64,000 bases of DNA from an uncultured Bacilli bacterium (GTDB lineage: Bacteria; Bacillota_I; Bacilli_A; RF39; UBA660). A program made the translations under genes and the position numbers. Where the stretch lies: the NCBI GenBank assembly GCA_947632355.1, contig CANROY010000002.1, positions 3,943 through 67,942 of the forward strand. The letters are read 5' to 3'. Of the stretch, positions 34,897 to 43,129 are shown one piece after another. The notes under the pieces were generated by a model. That model searched no databases and was not told where the DNA came from. It saw only the letters and a program-made list of their open reading frames with translations. The number at the start of each line of letters is the position of its first letter. Within the stretch, counting starts at the first letter, position 1.

Positions 34897-35188
34897 AATT
34901 TGTATTTATGGAACAATCCTTATCATTATTGTGATGATAGCCGTTCCATCAACGTATAAGGTCATTAAAAGACATCAAAATCGTTTATTAGAAAATACCG
35001 TTCAAAAGATTATTGAATCTGCTAAAGATTGCTATTACAATAACTCCTGTATTGAGGATCATATCACTTTAAAAGAACTTTATGAAAAAACGGACTTACC
35101 GGTAATGAATAATCCAATTACAAAAAAAATATACAATGAAGAGTCTTATGTGAGTGTATCCGATGGTTTTCAATTTAAAGAAATGTAG
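34883..35188 (+). CDS. Pseudopilin-like single-span protein
   Basis: A 101-residue protein starting at ATG 34883 inside the end of tgt. One hydrophobic segment (residues about 6-25, ICIYGTILIIIVMIAVPS) is followed by a helix (VIKRHQNRLLENTVQKI). A small domain follows with two Cys (DCYYNNSC) and the ending NPITKKIYNEESYVSV. This overall plan resembles type IV pilin-like proteins of Bacilli. The usual GFTLIE processing motif is missing, so it is probably not cleaved by a prepilin peptidase. GTG 34871 is a possible earlier start. In B. subtilis this place holds yajC, which this protein does not resemble beyond having one N-terminal span. Confidence 0.6.
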   Translation: MEKNKICIYGTILIIIVMIAVPSTYKVIKRHQNRLLENTVQKIIESAKDCYYNNSCIEDHITLKELYEKTDLPVMNNPITKKIYNEESYVSVSDGFQFKEM

Positions 35189-35212
35189 GGCTAAACAGAT
35201 GTAGGGATAAAC
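35183..35212 (+). repeat. Direct repeat pair, 14 bp
   Basis: ATGTAGGGCTAAAC (35183-35196) and ATGTAGGGATAAAC (35199-35212) are direct repeats with one difference, 16 bases apart. The first contains the stop codon of the upstream gene. They precede the gene at 35273 and could be a regulator site or a small duplication. Confidence 0.6.
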
Positions 35213-35272
35213 TTGCAAAAAGTAGGAATCTATGATAGAGTAAGTTCCATATAAAAAGGGGGGTTGAAATGA

Positions 35273-36190
35273 ATGAACCTAAAAGAATATATTTTATCTT
35301 TTTTAAAAATTAAAGATTGGGATATGTTACAAAAAATTTATTATGTTTATCTTTATATGTGTAAAACTTTCTCTTATGATTTTCGTTATGAATTATCATC
35401 TAAGGAAGAACAACAAAAGTATTATGATAAAGAATTTGATGCTACAAATATTAATGAGTTTGAAATTACTTGTAATTCGTGGTGTAAAATTGCAAAATCT
35501 ATTTATGATGATTTAGATCCTTCAATAAAATGTAGTATAAGTTATGATGTTTTACCACATGTATTCTTAATAGTAGAGTACTGGGACTATAAAATAAAAT
35601 TGGACCCAATGAAATATGGATATGATATTACAAGAGTAAAAATTGGTTGTAATACGCATGGCTTTTTTGATTTAAATCAAAATACCAATTTAATGCCTCA
35701 TTTAAAAAGAATTATTTCTTTTGAAAAAAACTCTACAAGCATTAATAAAGTCATAACTGCAACTTGTGGTGATTTAAAAGGAAAAGACATGTATAGAAAT
35801 GTTCCCTATCAAATTGATACATTTGATAATGAACCCTTTAAACTGAAAATGGATTTAATCAATTTTATTATCAATAATGCCAATGAAATAAAAAGATTTG
35901 ATGATACAGATCGCCTTTTTGACTATTTAAGTATAAAATTTATGACGGAATGGGAAAGATACAAAATACATAAACATCCTTTTTGGCAAATTGAACAAGG
36001 AAATTGGAAAATTGTTGATTTAATTTTATTAGAACTAGAAAATGAAAAATCAATTTGTTATAAAATGTGTAACAAAGATGGAAAATTTATAATTACTCCA
36101 ATAGAATATAGAGAAATGGATTATTATTTAGATCATTACGATAGTAAAGTTCAAGGTGTTTATAGAGAATTAACGAAAAATTATCGATAA
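35273..36190 (+). CDS. Putative transglutaminase-like cysteine protein
   Basis: A 305-residue protein with AGGGGGG before ATG 35273. The first 120 residues show the order of a transglutaminase/cysteine-protease core: a helix with Cys (ITCNSWCKIAKSIYDDL, Cys67 and Cys71), a strand with His (LPHVFLIVEYW, His96) and a strand with Asp (YKIKLDPMKYG, Asp111). This C-H-D spacing matches the superfamily. The C-terminal part is helical with an aromatic-rich WQIEQGNWKIVDLIL stretch. There is no signal peptide. Overall similarity to a known family is low, so the function is inferred only from the triad. Confidence 0.55.
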   Translation: MNLKEYILSFLKIKDWDMLQKIYYVYLYMCKTFSYDFRYELSSKEEQQKYYDKEFDATNINEFEITCNSWCKIAKSIYDDLDPSIKCSISYDVLPHVFLIVEYWDYKIKLDPMKYGYDITRVKIGCNTHGFFDLNQNTNLMPHLKRIISFEKNSTSINKVITATCGDLKGKDMYRNVPYQIDTFDNEPFKLKMDLINFIINNANEIKRFDDTDRLFDYLSIKFMTEWERYKIHKHPFWQIEQGNWKIVDLILLELENEKSICYKMCNKDGKFIITPIEYREMDYYLDHYDSKVQGVYRELTKNYR

Positions 36191-36204
36191 TTGTTAGCAA
36201 AAAA

Positions 36205-36225
36205 AATAAAGTCATGTGCTTTATT
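36205..36225. terminator. Bidirectional terminator
   Basis: AATAAAG (36205-36211) pairs with CTTTATT (36219-36225), with an A run on the left and a T run on the right. It can serve the plus gene ending at 36190 and the minus gene ending at 36221. Confidence 0.78.
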
Positions 36226-36583
36226 CTTTTTTTGTATTAATTCCTATAGTAGCACCAATGACACTCGAAAATAGAAGGGCCATATAGTAAAGAATTCTTA
36301 CTATTTTAAAGCTACTTTGATAGAAGAGAAGGTTTAATAGAATTAAAACAAGTAAAAGTAAAAGTCCAATCTTTAATCCGGCGATAAAACCTTTACTTGT
36401 ACAACGTTTGCCGGAAGAAAAACCAAAGAAGAAGAAAACCAAAACCATATAAAGAATTGCAAACACATTAGTTACTTTGGTTGGAAGTAGAAAATAATAA
36501 AGAAGACTTAAAAGCAAACTACCCCCTAGTAAAAATCCTAAAAATTTAAGTAAAGAAATCCCATATTCTTTTACATATTTCAT
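36221..36583 (-). CDS. TIGR04086-type small membrane protein (YrzE-like)
   Basis: A 120-residue membrane protein with four predicted transmembrane helices (FLGFLLGGSLLLSLLYYFLL, ILYMVLVFFFFGFSSG, AGLKIGLLLLLVLILLNLLF, YMALLFSSVIGATIGI). The arrangement and the SGKRCTSKGFIAGLKIG loop fit the TIGR04086/YrzE family of unknown function. ATG 36583 is preceded by AGGTGA. It lies in the same neighbourhood as yrzE of B. subtilis (between tgt and spoVB), which supports the call, but here it is on the opposite strand. Confidence 0.72.
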   Translation of the reverse strand: MKYVKEYGISLLKFLGFLLGGSLLLSLLYYFLLPTKVTNVFAILYMVLVFFFFGFSSGKRCTSKGFIAGLKIGLLLLLVLILLNLLFYQSSFKIVRILYYMALLFSSVIGATIGINTKKE

Positions 36584-36661
36584 TTCAATCACCTACTAAT
36601 GTATATGAAAGTGTTTAAAAACTTATGAAATCGGACATACTAGAAAGTAGAGGTGATCAAT

Positions 36662-37306
36662 ATGGAACTTTTAACAATTGTGTTTCGTACAACTTTCTTT
36701 TATTTCTTTATCGTGTTAGCGTATCGAATTATGGGAAAAAGAGAGATTGGCCAATTAGGAATTATTGATTTAATCGTGTCTATCTTAATTGCAGAATTAG
36801 TGGCGATTAGTATTGAAAATATTGAAGATACCATCTTTTTTACCATTATTCCTATCGCCTTATTAGTTCTTTTAGAATTAGGGCTTGCTTTTATTAGTAT
36901 TAAATCAAGAACGTTTCGAACACTTTTTGGTGGAAAACCTTCTTTGATTATTTCAAATGGCAATGTCAATTACAAAGAAATGGTAAGACAACGCTATAGT
37001 ATGGATGATCTACTTTTAAGTATGAGACAAAACGGGATTAAAAGCATTGATGAAATAGAATATGCTTTTCTAGAACCAAATGGAAAACTCTCTATTTTTA
37101 AATACAATGTTTTAAAAACCAAAAGCAATTATCCAATGCCCATTATTGTGGATGGTAGTTTGCAAGAAAAAGCCTTACAATATATTAAAAAAGATAAAAA
37201 ATGGTTAGAAAAAGTATTAGAACAAAAAGGATTAAAAATCGAAGATGTCTTTTATGCTTTTAAAAAGAAAAATAAAATTTTCTTAATTAAAAAAGATAAT
37301 TTATAA
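36662..37306 (+). CDS. DUF421/YetF-family membrane protein (YrbG-like)
   Basis: A 214-residue protein. Three hydrophobic helices fill the first 85 residues (VFRTTFFYFFIVLAYRIMGKREIGQ, IIDLIVSILIAELVAISI, IIPIALLVLLELGLAFI). A cytosolic YetF domain follows with the family blocks GKPSLIISNGNVNYKEMVRQR and DDLLLSMRQNGIKSIDEI and the EPNGKLSIF strand. ATG 36662 fits AGAGGTGA. The position corresponds to yrbG in B. subtilis. The role of the family is not settled. Confidence 0.88.
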   Translation: MELLTIVFRTTFFYFFIVLAYRIMGKREIGQLGIIDLIVSILIAELVAISIENIEDTIFFTIIPIALLVLLELGLAFISIKSRTFRTLFGGKPSLIISNGNVNYKEMVRQRYSMDDLLLSMRQNGIKSIDEIEYAFLEPNGKLSIFKYNVLKTKSNYPMPIIVDGSLQEKALQYIKKDKKWLEKVLEQKGLKIEDVFYAFKKKNKIFLIKKDNL

Positions 37307-37399
37307 TTTTTTTGTAAAAAAGTGTCAAAATTTATATCCAACTTTCACTTTCTACTTGAAAATTTGTTACACTATACATAGTGGAAATGGAAGTGTCTT

Positions 37400-38044
37400 A
37401 TGTTAGAAGAAATACCAAAAAGTTTATATGAATTTATGAAAATGTTAGAAGCTTATCAAAATAATATGCAGAAATTGGAACAAGCAAAAAATTTAGTAAC
37501 CAAAAAGGAATTTTTAGAAAAGCAACAACAAATTGCGGAGATTATAAAAAAGATTCTTTTTCTTGCAAATATTCAAATTACAAATCCATTACATTTTTTA
37601 CAATTTTTAAAAACTTATTTTTACTTTGAAGGAAGTATGCGTATTTTTTCTAATAAAGAAATTAAAGAATACTATGAAATCATTCAAAAATTTATAACAT
37701 TTGAACAAAAAGAAGAAATAGAAAAAAGAGACTACTACGAACATGTGGCTTGTAATCCGTTATTTAAACAAATTTTAGGAACATTAGAGCCGAATGAAAA
37801 AATTGAACTAGAAACTCACTTAGAACAAGAACTTGAACTTACAAAACCCTATCCAGATATTTATACCTTCACTCGTATTGTAAATGATTGGCAAAGAAAA
37901 TTGGATACTTTAAAAGAAAATGGTAACATTAATGAAATAGAATATCAAAAATATGTTTTAGAAATCAATTATGTTGCTGACTACTTTAGTAGTATCATTA
38001 TGGGACATCAACAAACACTAGAGAGGAAAAAAGTTAAGAATTAA
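37400..38044 (+). CDS. Unknown helical protein
   Basis: A 214-residue, Lys/Glu-rich, all-helical cytosolic protein starting at ATG 37400. It contains possible coiled coils (MLEAYQNNMQKLEQAKNLV; FLEKQQQIAEIIKKILF) and a Tyr-rich centre. The intergenic region ahead of it (37307-37399) is AT-rich with no promoter that I can assign firmly. It converges with the spoVB-like gene and overlaps it by 11 bases. No family is recognised. Confidence 0.65.
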   Translation: MLEEIPKSLYEFMKMLEAYQNNMQKLEQAKNLVTKKEFLEKQQQIAEIIKKILFLANIQITNPLHFLQFLKTYFYFEGSMRIFSNKEIKEYYEIIQKFITFEQKEEIEKRDYYEHVACNPLFKQILGTLEPNEKIELETHLEQELELTKPYPDIYTFTRIVNDWQRKLDTLKENGNINEIEYQKYVLEINYVADYFSSIIMGHQQTLERKKVKN

Positions 38045-38055
38045 AAACTTTTTTT
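38028..38055. terminator. Bidirectional terminator between convergent genes
   Basis: AAAAAGTT (38028-38035) pairs with AACTTTTT (38046-38053), with A and T runs outside. It lies over the 3' ends of both genes. Confidence 0.7.
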
Positions 38056-39326
38056 ATTTTGACAAAATTGGTACCTACGACAAATAAAATATTGACAATT
38101 TCAGATAGGATTAAACCATATATTCCAATACGGAAGAAGGAAAAAACTACTAAAACAATTGTTTTAAGAAGAACACCAAACAAAGTTATTTTCATAGTAT
38201 ATTTGGATAAACCTAATCCTTGCAACGTACTAATAATTGGACTTTCTAAATAGAATAAGACAAAAAAGGGGGCTAAAATGCTAATATAGGAACTACCACT
38301 TGTCGTATGGTATAAAATCCATAACAGTTTTTCTTTGAAAATGAGAATAAAGAAACTAAAGAAAAGTCCTAAAAGAAAAGAAATACCTAAGGCTTGATAA
38401 AATCTTCGTTTGACCATCAATTTATTTTTTTGTTCTTGAAATTTACTGATTTCTGGTACTAAAGCACTGGATAAGGCTGCTACAAAAAAACTAGGCATGG
38501 TAAGTAGAGCAATCGAATACGCATTATAAGCCCCATATTCCATTAGAATATAGTCACTAGAATACCCTACAAACAATAAAATATTGGTAAGAAGAATGGG
38601 TTCAAAGAAAAAGCCAATATTTCCTATAAAACGAGAAGAAACGGTAGGAAGACTTACATCTAAAACGCTTTTCATTGTTTCTTTATTGGGTTTTAAATCG
38701 TTTTTGGTAATGACCACATTTTTAGGAAGAAAACAGAGATAAACAAAAATAGAAGTAAGTTCTGATGCAATATTAAATAAAATTAACACACATACTCCTA
38801 ATAATATGCTTTTTTTAACAAAGTAAGGTAAAAAAAGAAGAATAAGGAAAATACGAATGATTTGTTCTAACGTATTTGCAAGTGTTAAAGGAAACATTTT
38901 TTGTTTACCAAAGAAGTAGCCTTTTAAAATACTCGAAATACTTACGAATGGTAAAGTTACCGTACAAGCAAGTAATAAAAGATAAACGCTTTTGTTTTTT
39001 AATAGATGTATTGCAATAAACTTACTACTTAGAAACATAGCAACCAAAAGAATAATATTTACAAAAAGAATAATCAGTACCGAAGTAGAAAGAATTTTTA
39101 CACTACGTACCTTTTCTTCTGCTACTAATTTGGAAATGGCAAGGGGTAGAGCAAGGGTAGCAATTGTAATTAAAAGCGAATACGTTGGCATCACCAAAGA
39201 GTATAAACTAACCCCTTGTTCTAGAATCATTCTCGTATATAAAATTTTAATAATAAAACCTAAAAAACGGGTAATAAAACCCCCTAAAATTAAAATAAGT
39301 GTCGATGATAAAAATTTGTTTTTCAT
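38034..39326 (-). CDS. SpoVB/MurJ-like lipid flippase (MATE-like)
   Basis: A 430-residue polytopic membrane protein with about 12 hydrophobic helices, of the MOP exporter superfamily (polysaccharide-type flippases, SpoVB/MurJ). The N-terminus SSTLILILGGFITRFLGFIIKILYTRMI and the QGVSLYSLVMPTYSLLITIATLALP block are typical. It is shorter than B. subtilis SpoVB (about 518 residues). It probably moves lipid-linked wall precursors across the membrane. Position between yrbG-like and comN-like genes matches spoVB of B. subtilis, but here it is inverted. AAAGGGG precedes ATG 39326. The name does not imply that the organism sporulates. Confidence 0.87.
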   Translation of the reverse strand: MKNKFLSSTLILILGGFITRFLGFIIKILYTRMILEQGVSLYSLVMPTYSLLITIATLALPLAISKLVAEEKVRSVKILSTSVLIILFVNIILLVAMFLSSKFIAIHLLKNKSVYLLLLACTVTLPFVSISSILKGYFFGKQKMFPLTLANTLEQIIRIFLILLFLPYFVKKSILLGVCVLILFNIASELTSIFVYLCFLPKNVVITKNDLKPNKETMKSVLDVSLPTVSSRFIGNIGFFFEPILLTNILLFVGYSSDYILMEYGAYNAYSIALLTMPSFFVAALSSALVPEISKFQEQKNKLMVKRRFYQALGISFLLGLFFSFFILIFKEKLLWILYHTTSGSSYISILAPFFVLFYLESPIISTLQGLGLSKYTMKITLFGVLLKTIVLVVFSFFRIGIYGLILSEIVNILFVVGTNFVKIKKVFNS

Positions 39327-39336
39327 GATATGCCCC

Positions 39337-39365
39337 TTTAAAAATACTATAAAATGCTTTATAAT
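39337..39365. promoter_or_regulatory. Divergent promoters between the flippase gene and the comN-relA genes
   Basis: On the plus strand TATAAT at 39360-39365 has a weak TTTAAA 17 bases upstream (39337-39342). On the minus strand TATAGT reads from 39351 to 39346. The two -10 boxes overlap the same 30-base region, so the units may compete. Confidence 0.5.
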
Positions 39366-39391
39366 AAATATATGATTTAGGAGGCAAGTTT

Positions 39392-39694
39392 ATGGTAGCA
39401 GACAACTTTAAAAGTCTTAAAGACTTGTATCAACGTATATATCCAGCCCTTAAATCAAAAACAAAAGAATTAAAGGGAAAAGGATATACATTTCTAACGG
39501 AACAAGATTTATGGGAATACTTAATTAAAACCAAATGGCACGATGAAGATAATTTAACCCTATACGACCTTGTAAACGATATACTTTATATAGAAGAAAA
39601 AGACTTATTACGTTTTTTATCTCCGGTAAATAGGGAAGAGGAACCAATACTTGAAGAGGAGACGTTCAATAATAGTGAGGACACGATTTTATGA
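39392..39694 (+). CDS. ComN-like post-transcriptional regulator
   Basis: A 100-residue acidic protein. The pattern YQRIYPALKSKTKELKGKGY, then TEQDLWEYLIKTKW, then LTLYDLVNDILYI fits the small ComN/YrzD family (post-transcriptional regulator of comE mRNA in B. subtilis). The location between spoVB and relA is the same as in B. subtilis, where secDF, recJ and apt lie in between. An acidic tail (EEEPILEEE) is a little reminiscent of the delta subunit of RNA polymerase, which is the main alternative. ATTTAGGAGG precedes ATG 39392. It overlaps relA by 4 bases. Confidence 0.65.
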   Translation: MVADNFKSLKDLYQRIYPALKSKTKELKGKGYTFLTEQDLWEYLIKTKWHDEDNLTLYDLVNDILYIEEKDLLRFLSPVNREEEPILEEETFNNSEDTIL

Positions 39695-41841
39695 AAACAG
39701 AAGAAGTGAAATTTGAAGATTTAATAGAAAAACTAAAAAATAATTTTTCAGAAAGTGATTTAAGAGACATCAAGAAAGCCTATGACTTTGCCTATGAAAA
39801 ACATAAAGGAATGGTTCGTTTAACCAAGGAACCTTATATTACGCATCCTTTAAATGTGGCTCTTATTTTAAGTGATTTAAACGTTGATAAAGTCACGATT
39901 ATGGGGGCTTTACTACACGAAGTAATCAATAACGCTGAAACAACGGAAGAAGAAATTGAAAAAGCTTTTGGAACAGAAATCTTATCGATTGTAAAAAGTG
40001 TAAGTACGATTAATCGTTTGGAATTACCAGATGATAAAGAATCGAGTGCTATCTATTTAAGAAAAGTACTTGTTGGTCTTGCAGAAGATGTACGTGTTTT
40101 ATTTATTAAACTTGCCGACCGATTACACAATATGCGTACCATTTGGGCAGTCAATCCAGAAAAGCAAAAGAAAAAAGCGAGTGAAACCGTAAACGTTTTA
40201 ATTCCGATCGCCCATCGTTTAGGTATTTATTCGATTAAAAGTGAACTAGAAGATTTATGTTTAAAGTATTTAAAACCTGAAGTTTATGAAGATATTTTAA
40301 AACAATTGGATGCAACAATACCAGAACTAGAAGAAGTCTTAGAAGCGATGCAAGATAGTATTTCCACCATCTTAATGGAAAATGGTATTAAGTTTCAAAT
40401 TAAAAGTCGTGTAAAAAGTGTCTATAGTATTTATAAAAAGTTGAGTAAGGGCAAAAAATGGAATGAAATCTATGACATTTTAGCTTTACGTGTTATTGTG
40501 GAAAAAGAAAGTGATTGCTACTTAACGATTGGTTTAATCCATTCGAAATTCCATCCACTACCAAAACGTTTTAAAGACTATATTGCGATGCCAAAAGAAA
40601 ATATGTACCAAAGTTTACATACTGGTGTCTTTGGTATTGATGGCAAAATATTTGAAATCCAAGTAAGAACACACGAAATGGATGAAATCGCCGAAAAAGG
40701 AATTGCTTCTCACTGGTCTTATAAAGAGCAAGGTACAAGAAAGATTCAAAATATGATGGAACAAAAACTAGAAATCTTTCGTAATATGATTGATTCTTAT
40801 AAAGAAACGACGAGTGATATCGACTTTGCTGCTAATGTTAATGCTGATATTTTAGGTGATTTGATTTATGTGTTTACGCCACGTGGAGATGTTGTAGAAC
40901 TACCAAAAGGTTCAACACCAGTTGATTTTGCTTATCGTATTCACTCTAAAGTGGGAGATACTACTGTTGGGGCTATCGTTAATGATGAAATCGTTCCATT
41001 ATCTTATGAACTACAAGATAACGATGTTATAAAAATTAATACGAATAAAAATTCAACACCAAGTAAAGAATGGTTAGATTTTGTAAAAACTACTGCAGCC
41101 AAGAGTAAAATTAAGTCTTACTTTAGTAAACAAGACCGTACCGATTATATAGAAAATGGTAAAAATATTTTAGAAAGAGAATTAAGAAAACAAAAACTTA
41201 GTTTTAGTGATGTCTTTAGTGAAGAAAAACTTTCTAAGATTTTAAAAGACTTAAAAATGCAAGAAATGGAAGATATCTATTTAGCCATTGGGTCTTTCCG
41301 CTACACGGCTGGCTATATTATTAAACTTTCTACGGAAGAAAAACATAACGTTACAGATGCTTTAATTGAAAAAGTAAGTAATAAAAATAGAACATTCCCT
41401 AAAAACAACAATAAAAATGACATTGTGGTTGGAGAATATAGCGACATTTTAGTAACCCTTGCCAAGTGTTGTAAACCGGTAAAAGGGGATAATATCATTG
41501 GTTATATTACTAAAGGTGAAGGGATTACCGTTCATCGTGCAGATTGTCCAAATATCCTAGAAAAAGAAGAACGTACCATTTCTGTTTCTTGGAGCGATAA
41601 TAACGAAAATGAATACTTTACAGATATTTATATTGAAACTTTGAATGACAAAAACTATGTAAGTGAACTTATTAATAAGGCATCTACTAAGAATATTAAT
41701 GTTGTTTCATTAACAACGAATGATACAAATGATAACACCATGTATAATTTAACCATTAAAGTAAAGAATGCGACCGAATTAAATGATTTTTTAGATAGTT
41801 TGTATACGTTATCTTTTGTTAAGAAAGCAGGTAAGAAATAA
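39691..41841 (+). CDS. rel: RelA/SpoT-type (p)ppGpp synthetase with degenerate hydrolase site
   Basis: Long Rel protein of 716 residues: HD hydrolase domain (1 to about 180), synthetase domain (about 200-350), TGS (about 390-450, VFTPRGDVVELPKGSTP), a zinc-finger-like CCKP-type block (LAKCCKPVKGDNI) and a C-terminal ACT domain. The synthetase has RVKSVYSIYKKL, FKDYIAMPKENMYQSLHT and EIQVRT, with the RFKD form found in bifunctional enzymes. In the hydrolase, His52 and Asp143 (KLADRLHNMRT) are kept. The HD pair is HE (His76-Glu77), and the usual ED pair that follows is Asn80-Asn81 (LLHEVINNAE). Hydrolysis is therefore probably lost or weak. ATG 39691 overlaps comN. Confidence 0.95.
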   Translation: MKTEEVKFEDLIEKLKNNFSESDLRDIKKAYDFAYEKHKGMVRLTKEPYITHPLNVALILSDLNVDKVTIMGALLHEVINNAETTEEEIEKAFGTEILSIVKSVSTINRLELPDDKESSAIYLRKVLVGLAEDVRVLFIKLADRLHNMRTIWAVNPEKQKKKASETVNVLIPIAHRLGIYSIKSELEDLCLKYLKPEVYEDILKQLDATIPELEEVLEAMQDSISTILMENGIKFQIKSRVKSVYSIYKKLSKGKKWNEIYDILALRVIVEKESDCYLTIGLIHSKFHPLPKRFKDYIAMPKENMYQSLHTGVFGIDGKIFEIQVRTHEMDEIAEKGIASHWSYKEQGTRKIQNMMEQKLEIFRNMIDSYKETTSDIDFAANVNADILGDLIYVFTPRGDVVELPKGSTPVDFAYRIHSKVGDTTVGAIVNDEIVPLSYELQDNDVIKINTNKNSTPSKEWLDFVKTTAAKSKIKSYFSKQDRTDYIENGKNILERELRKQKLSFSDVFSEEKLSKILKDLKMQEMEDIYLAIGSFRYTAGYIIKLSTEEKHNVTDALIEKVSNKNRTFPKNNNKNDIVVGEYSDILVTLAKCCKPVKGDNIIGYITKGEGITVHRADCPNILEKEERTISVSWSDNNENEYFTDIYIETLNDKNYVSELINKASTKNINVVSLTTNDTNDNTMYNLTIKVKNATELNDFLDSLYTLSFVKKAGKK

Positions 41842-42281
41842 TGCGTGTTTTAATACAAAGAAGTAAGGAAAGTCGTGTTTGTGTTCAAGATGAAGTTATC
41901 TCTTCTATTTCGAGTGGTCTTGTAGTATTTGTAGGATTTACGGAAGGCGATACTTTTGAAGATATTACTTATATGGTAAAAAAAATATTAAATTTGCGTA
42001 TCTTTGATGATGAAAAAGGTATTATGAATAAAAGTATTTTAGAAGTAGGAGGAGAAATTCTATCCATCAGTCAATTTACGTTATATGCGGATACCAAAAA
42101 AGGAAATCGTCCTTCCTATATAAGAGCGATGAATGGGGCAAGTGCCATAAAATTGTATGATGCTTTTAACGAAGAATTAAGCAAATATATTGGTATACAA
42201 ACCGGTATTTTTGGTGCGGATATGCAAGTGAATATTTTAAATGATGGACCGATTACGATTTGGTTGGATTCAAAAGAATAA
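41841..42281 (+). CDS. dtd: D-aminoacyl-tRNA deacylase
   Basis: DTD removes D-amino acids, and glycine on tRNA-Ala, from mischarged tRNAs. Its signature residues are present: SQFTLYADTKKGNRPSY (Ser-Gln-x-Thr loop) and the C-terminal GPITIWLDS, matching the NxGPVT motif (here NDGPIT). At 146 residues it is full length. The ATG shares its first base with the relA stop, so it is translationally coupled. The relA-dtd pair is widely conserved in Firmicutes. Confidence 0.97.
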   Translation: MRVLIQRSKESRVCVQDEVISSISSGLVVFVGFTEGDTFEDITYMVKKILNLRIFDDEKGIMNKSILEVGGEILSISQFTLYADTKKGNRPSYIRAMNGASAIKLYDAFNEELSKYIGIQTGIFGADMQVNILNDGPITIWLDSKE

Positions 42282-42303
42282 AAATTGTTAAAAGGAGTAT
42301 AGA

Positions 42304-43014
42304 ATGAAAAATATCGTGTATTCTTGGAGAAAAGAAGCCTATTTAAACATTTCCAAAACAATAGAAATAATCGATAAATTTTCTATAAAGCATATTTATC
42401 AATTATTTCATGATGATTATTTTTTAAATCCAGATGATGCGTTTTTAAAGAAAATGCAAGAATTAGGTATCACTGTTTATCATTTATGTGGGGAAAGAAT
42501 ATGGGGTGCAGAAGAACACGCTGTTGGACTCATCCAAGAAATAAATAAAATTTTAACCTATAATCAAAAGAATACAATACCAATTCAAGGAATTGTTTTT
42601 GATGTAGAAACTTACGCCGGTAATAGAGAAAACTTTGATTTTCAAAAATATCTTCAAAATATGATAACGGCTTATCATTATGCTCATAAAAATAATCTAT
42701 ACGTTGTTGTTGCTATTCCCATATGGTTTGATAAAATTAATATTTCATATTTAGAAAGTTTAATCAAGAATGCATGTGATGAAATCTCTCTTATGAACTA
42801 TACAAATAATAAAACTTTAGAACATATGGAAAATGAAATAAAATTTGCCCAAAAATATCATAAAAATATCAATACCATTTATCAAGTAGAGTTTGATCGA
42901 GAAAATACCTTTTCTTCTTTTGAAGAAATAGACAAAGATTTTAATAAACTATATGAATTTTACAAATACGATAAATTAAAAAAAGCCTATCATCATTTAG
43001 CAGATATGTGTTGA
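42304..43014 (+). CDS. Putative TIM-barrel protein, distantly GH18-like
   Basis: A 236-residue protein with AAAGGAG before ATG 42304. Alternating strands and helices suggest a TIM barrel: KNIVYSW, HIYQLFHDDYF, ITVYHLCGE, PIQGIVFDVETYA, LYVVVAIPIWF, DEISLMNYTNN, NINTIYQVEFD. The GIVFDVE strand and the later SLMNY resemble the acidic strand and the M-x-Y strand of GH18-type glycoside hydrolases, but the DxxDxDxE motif is incomplete. There is no signal peptide, so a role on extracellular glycans is doubtful. It follows dtd by 22 bases and may be co-transcribed with it. The assignment is tentative. Confidence 0.55.
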   Translation: MKNIVYSWRKEAYLNISKTIEIIDKFSIKHIYQLFHDDYFLNPDDAFLKKMQELGITVYHLCGERIWGAEEHAVGLIQEINKILTYNQKNTIPIQGIVFDVETYAGNRENFDFQKYLQNMITAYHYAHKNNLYVVVAIPIWFDKINISYLESLIKNACDEISLMNYTNNKTLEHMENEIKFAQKYHKNINTIYQVEFDRENTFSSFEEIDKDFNKLYEFYKYDKLKKAYHHLADMC

Positions 43015-43129
43015 ATAGTTTTCACTTTTTTCTATGATGATAAGTTTTGTCAAAGAGGAAAAGTTATGATACAATTTTCTTAATAAAGGAATAGGTTTTT
43101 CAATTTAAAAAGGTTGGGGGAAAAGGAAG

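Noticed and set aside
34871..35188. YajC (preprotein translocase subunit) by position after tgt
   Set aside because: Sequence lacks the YajC core and shows pilin-like features instead.
39392..39694. RNA polymerase delta subunit (rpoE), because of the acidic tail
   Set aside because: The acidic tail is short, and the core pattern and the place before relA fit ComN better. Left as an alternative.
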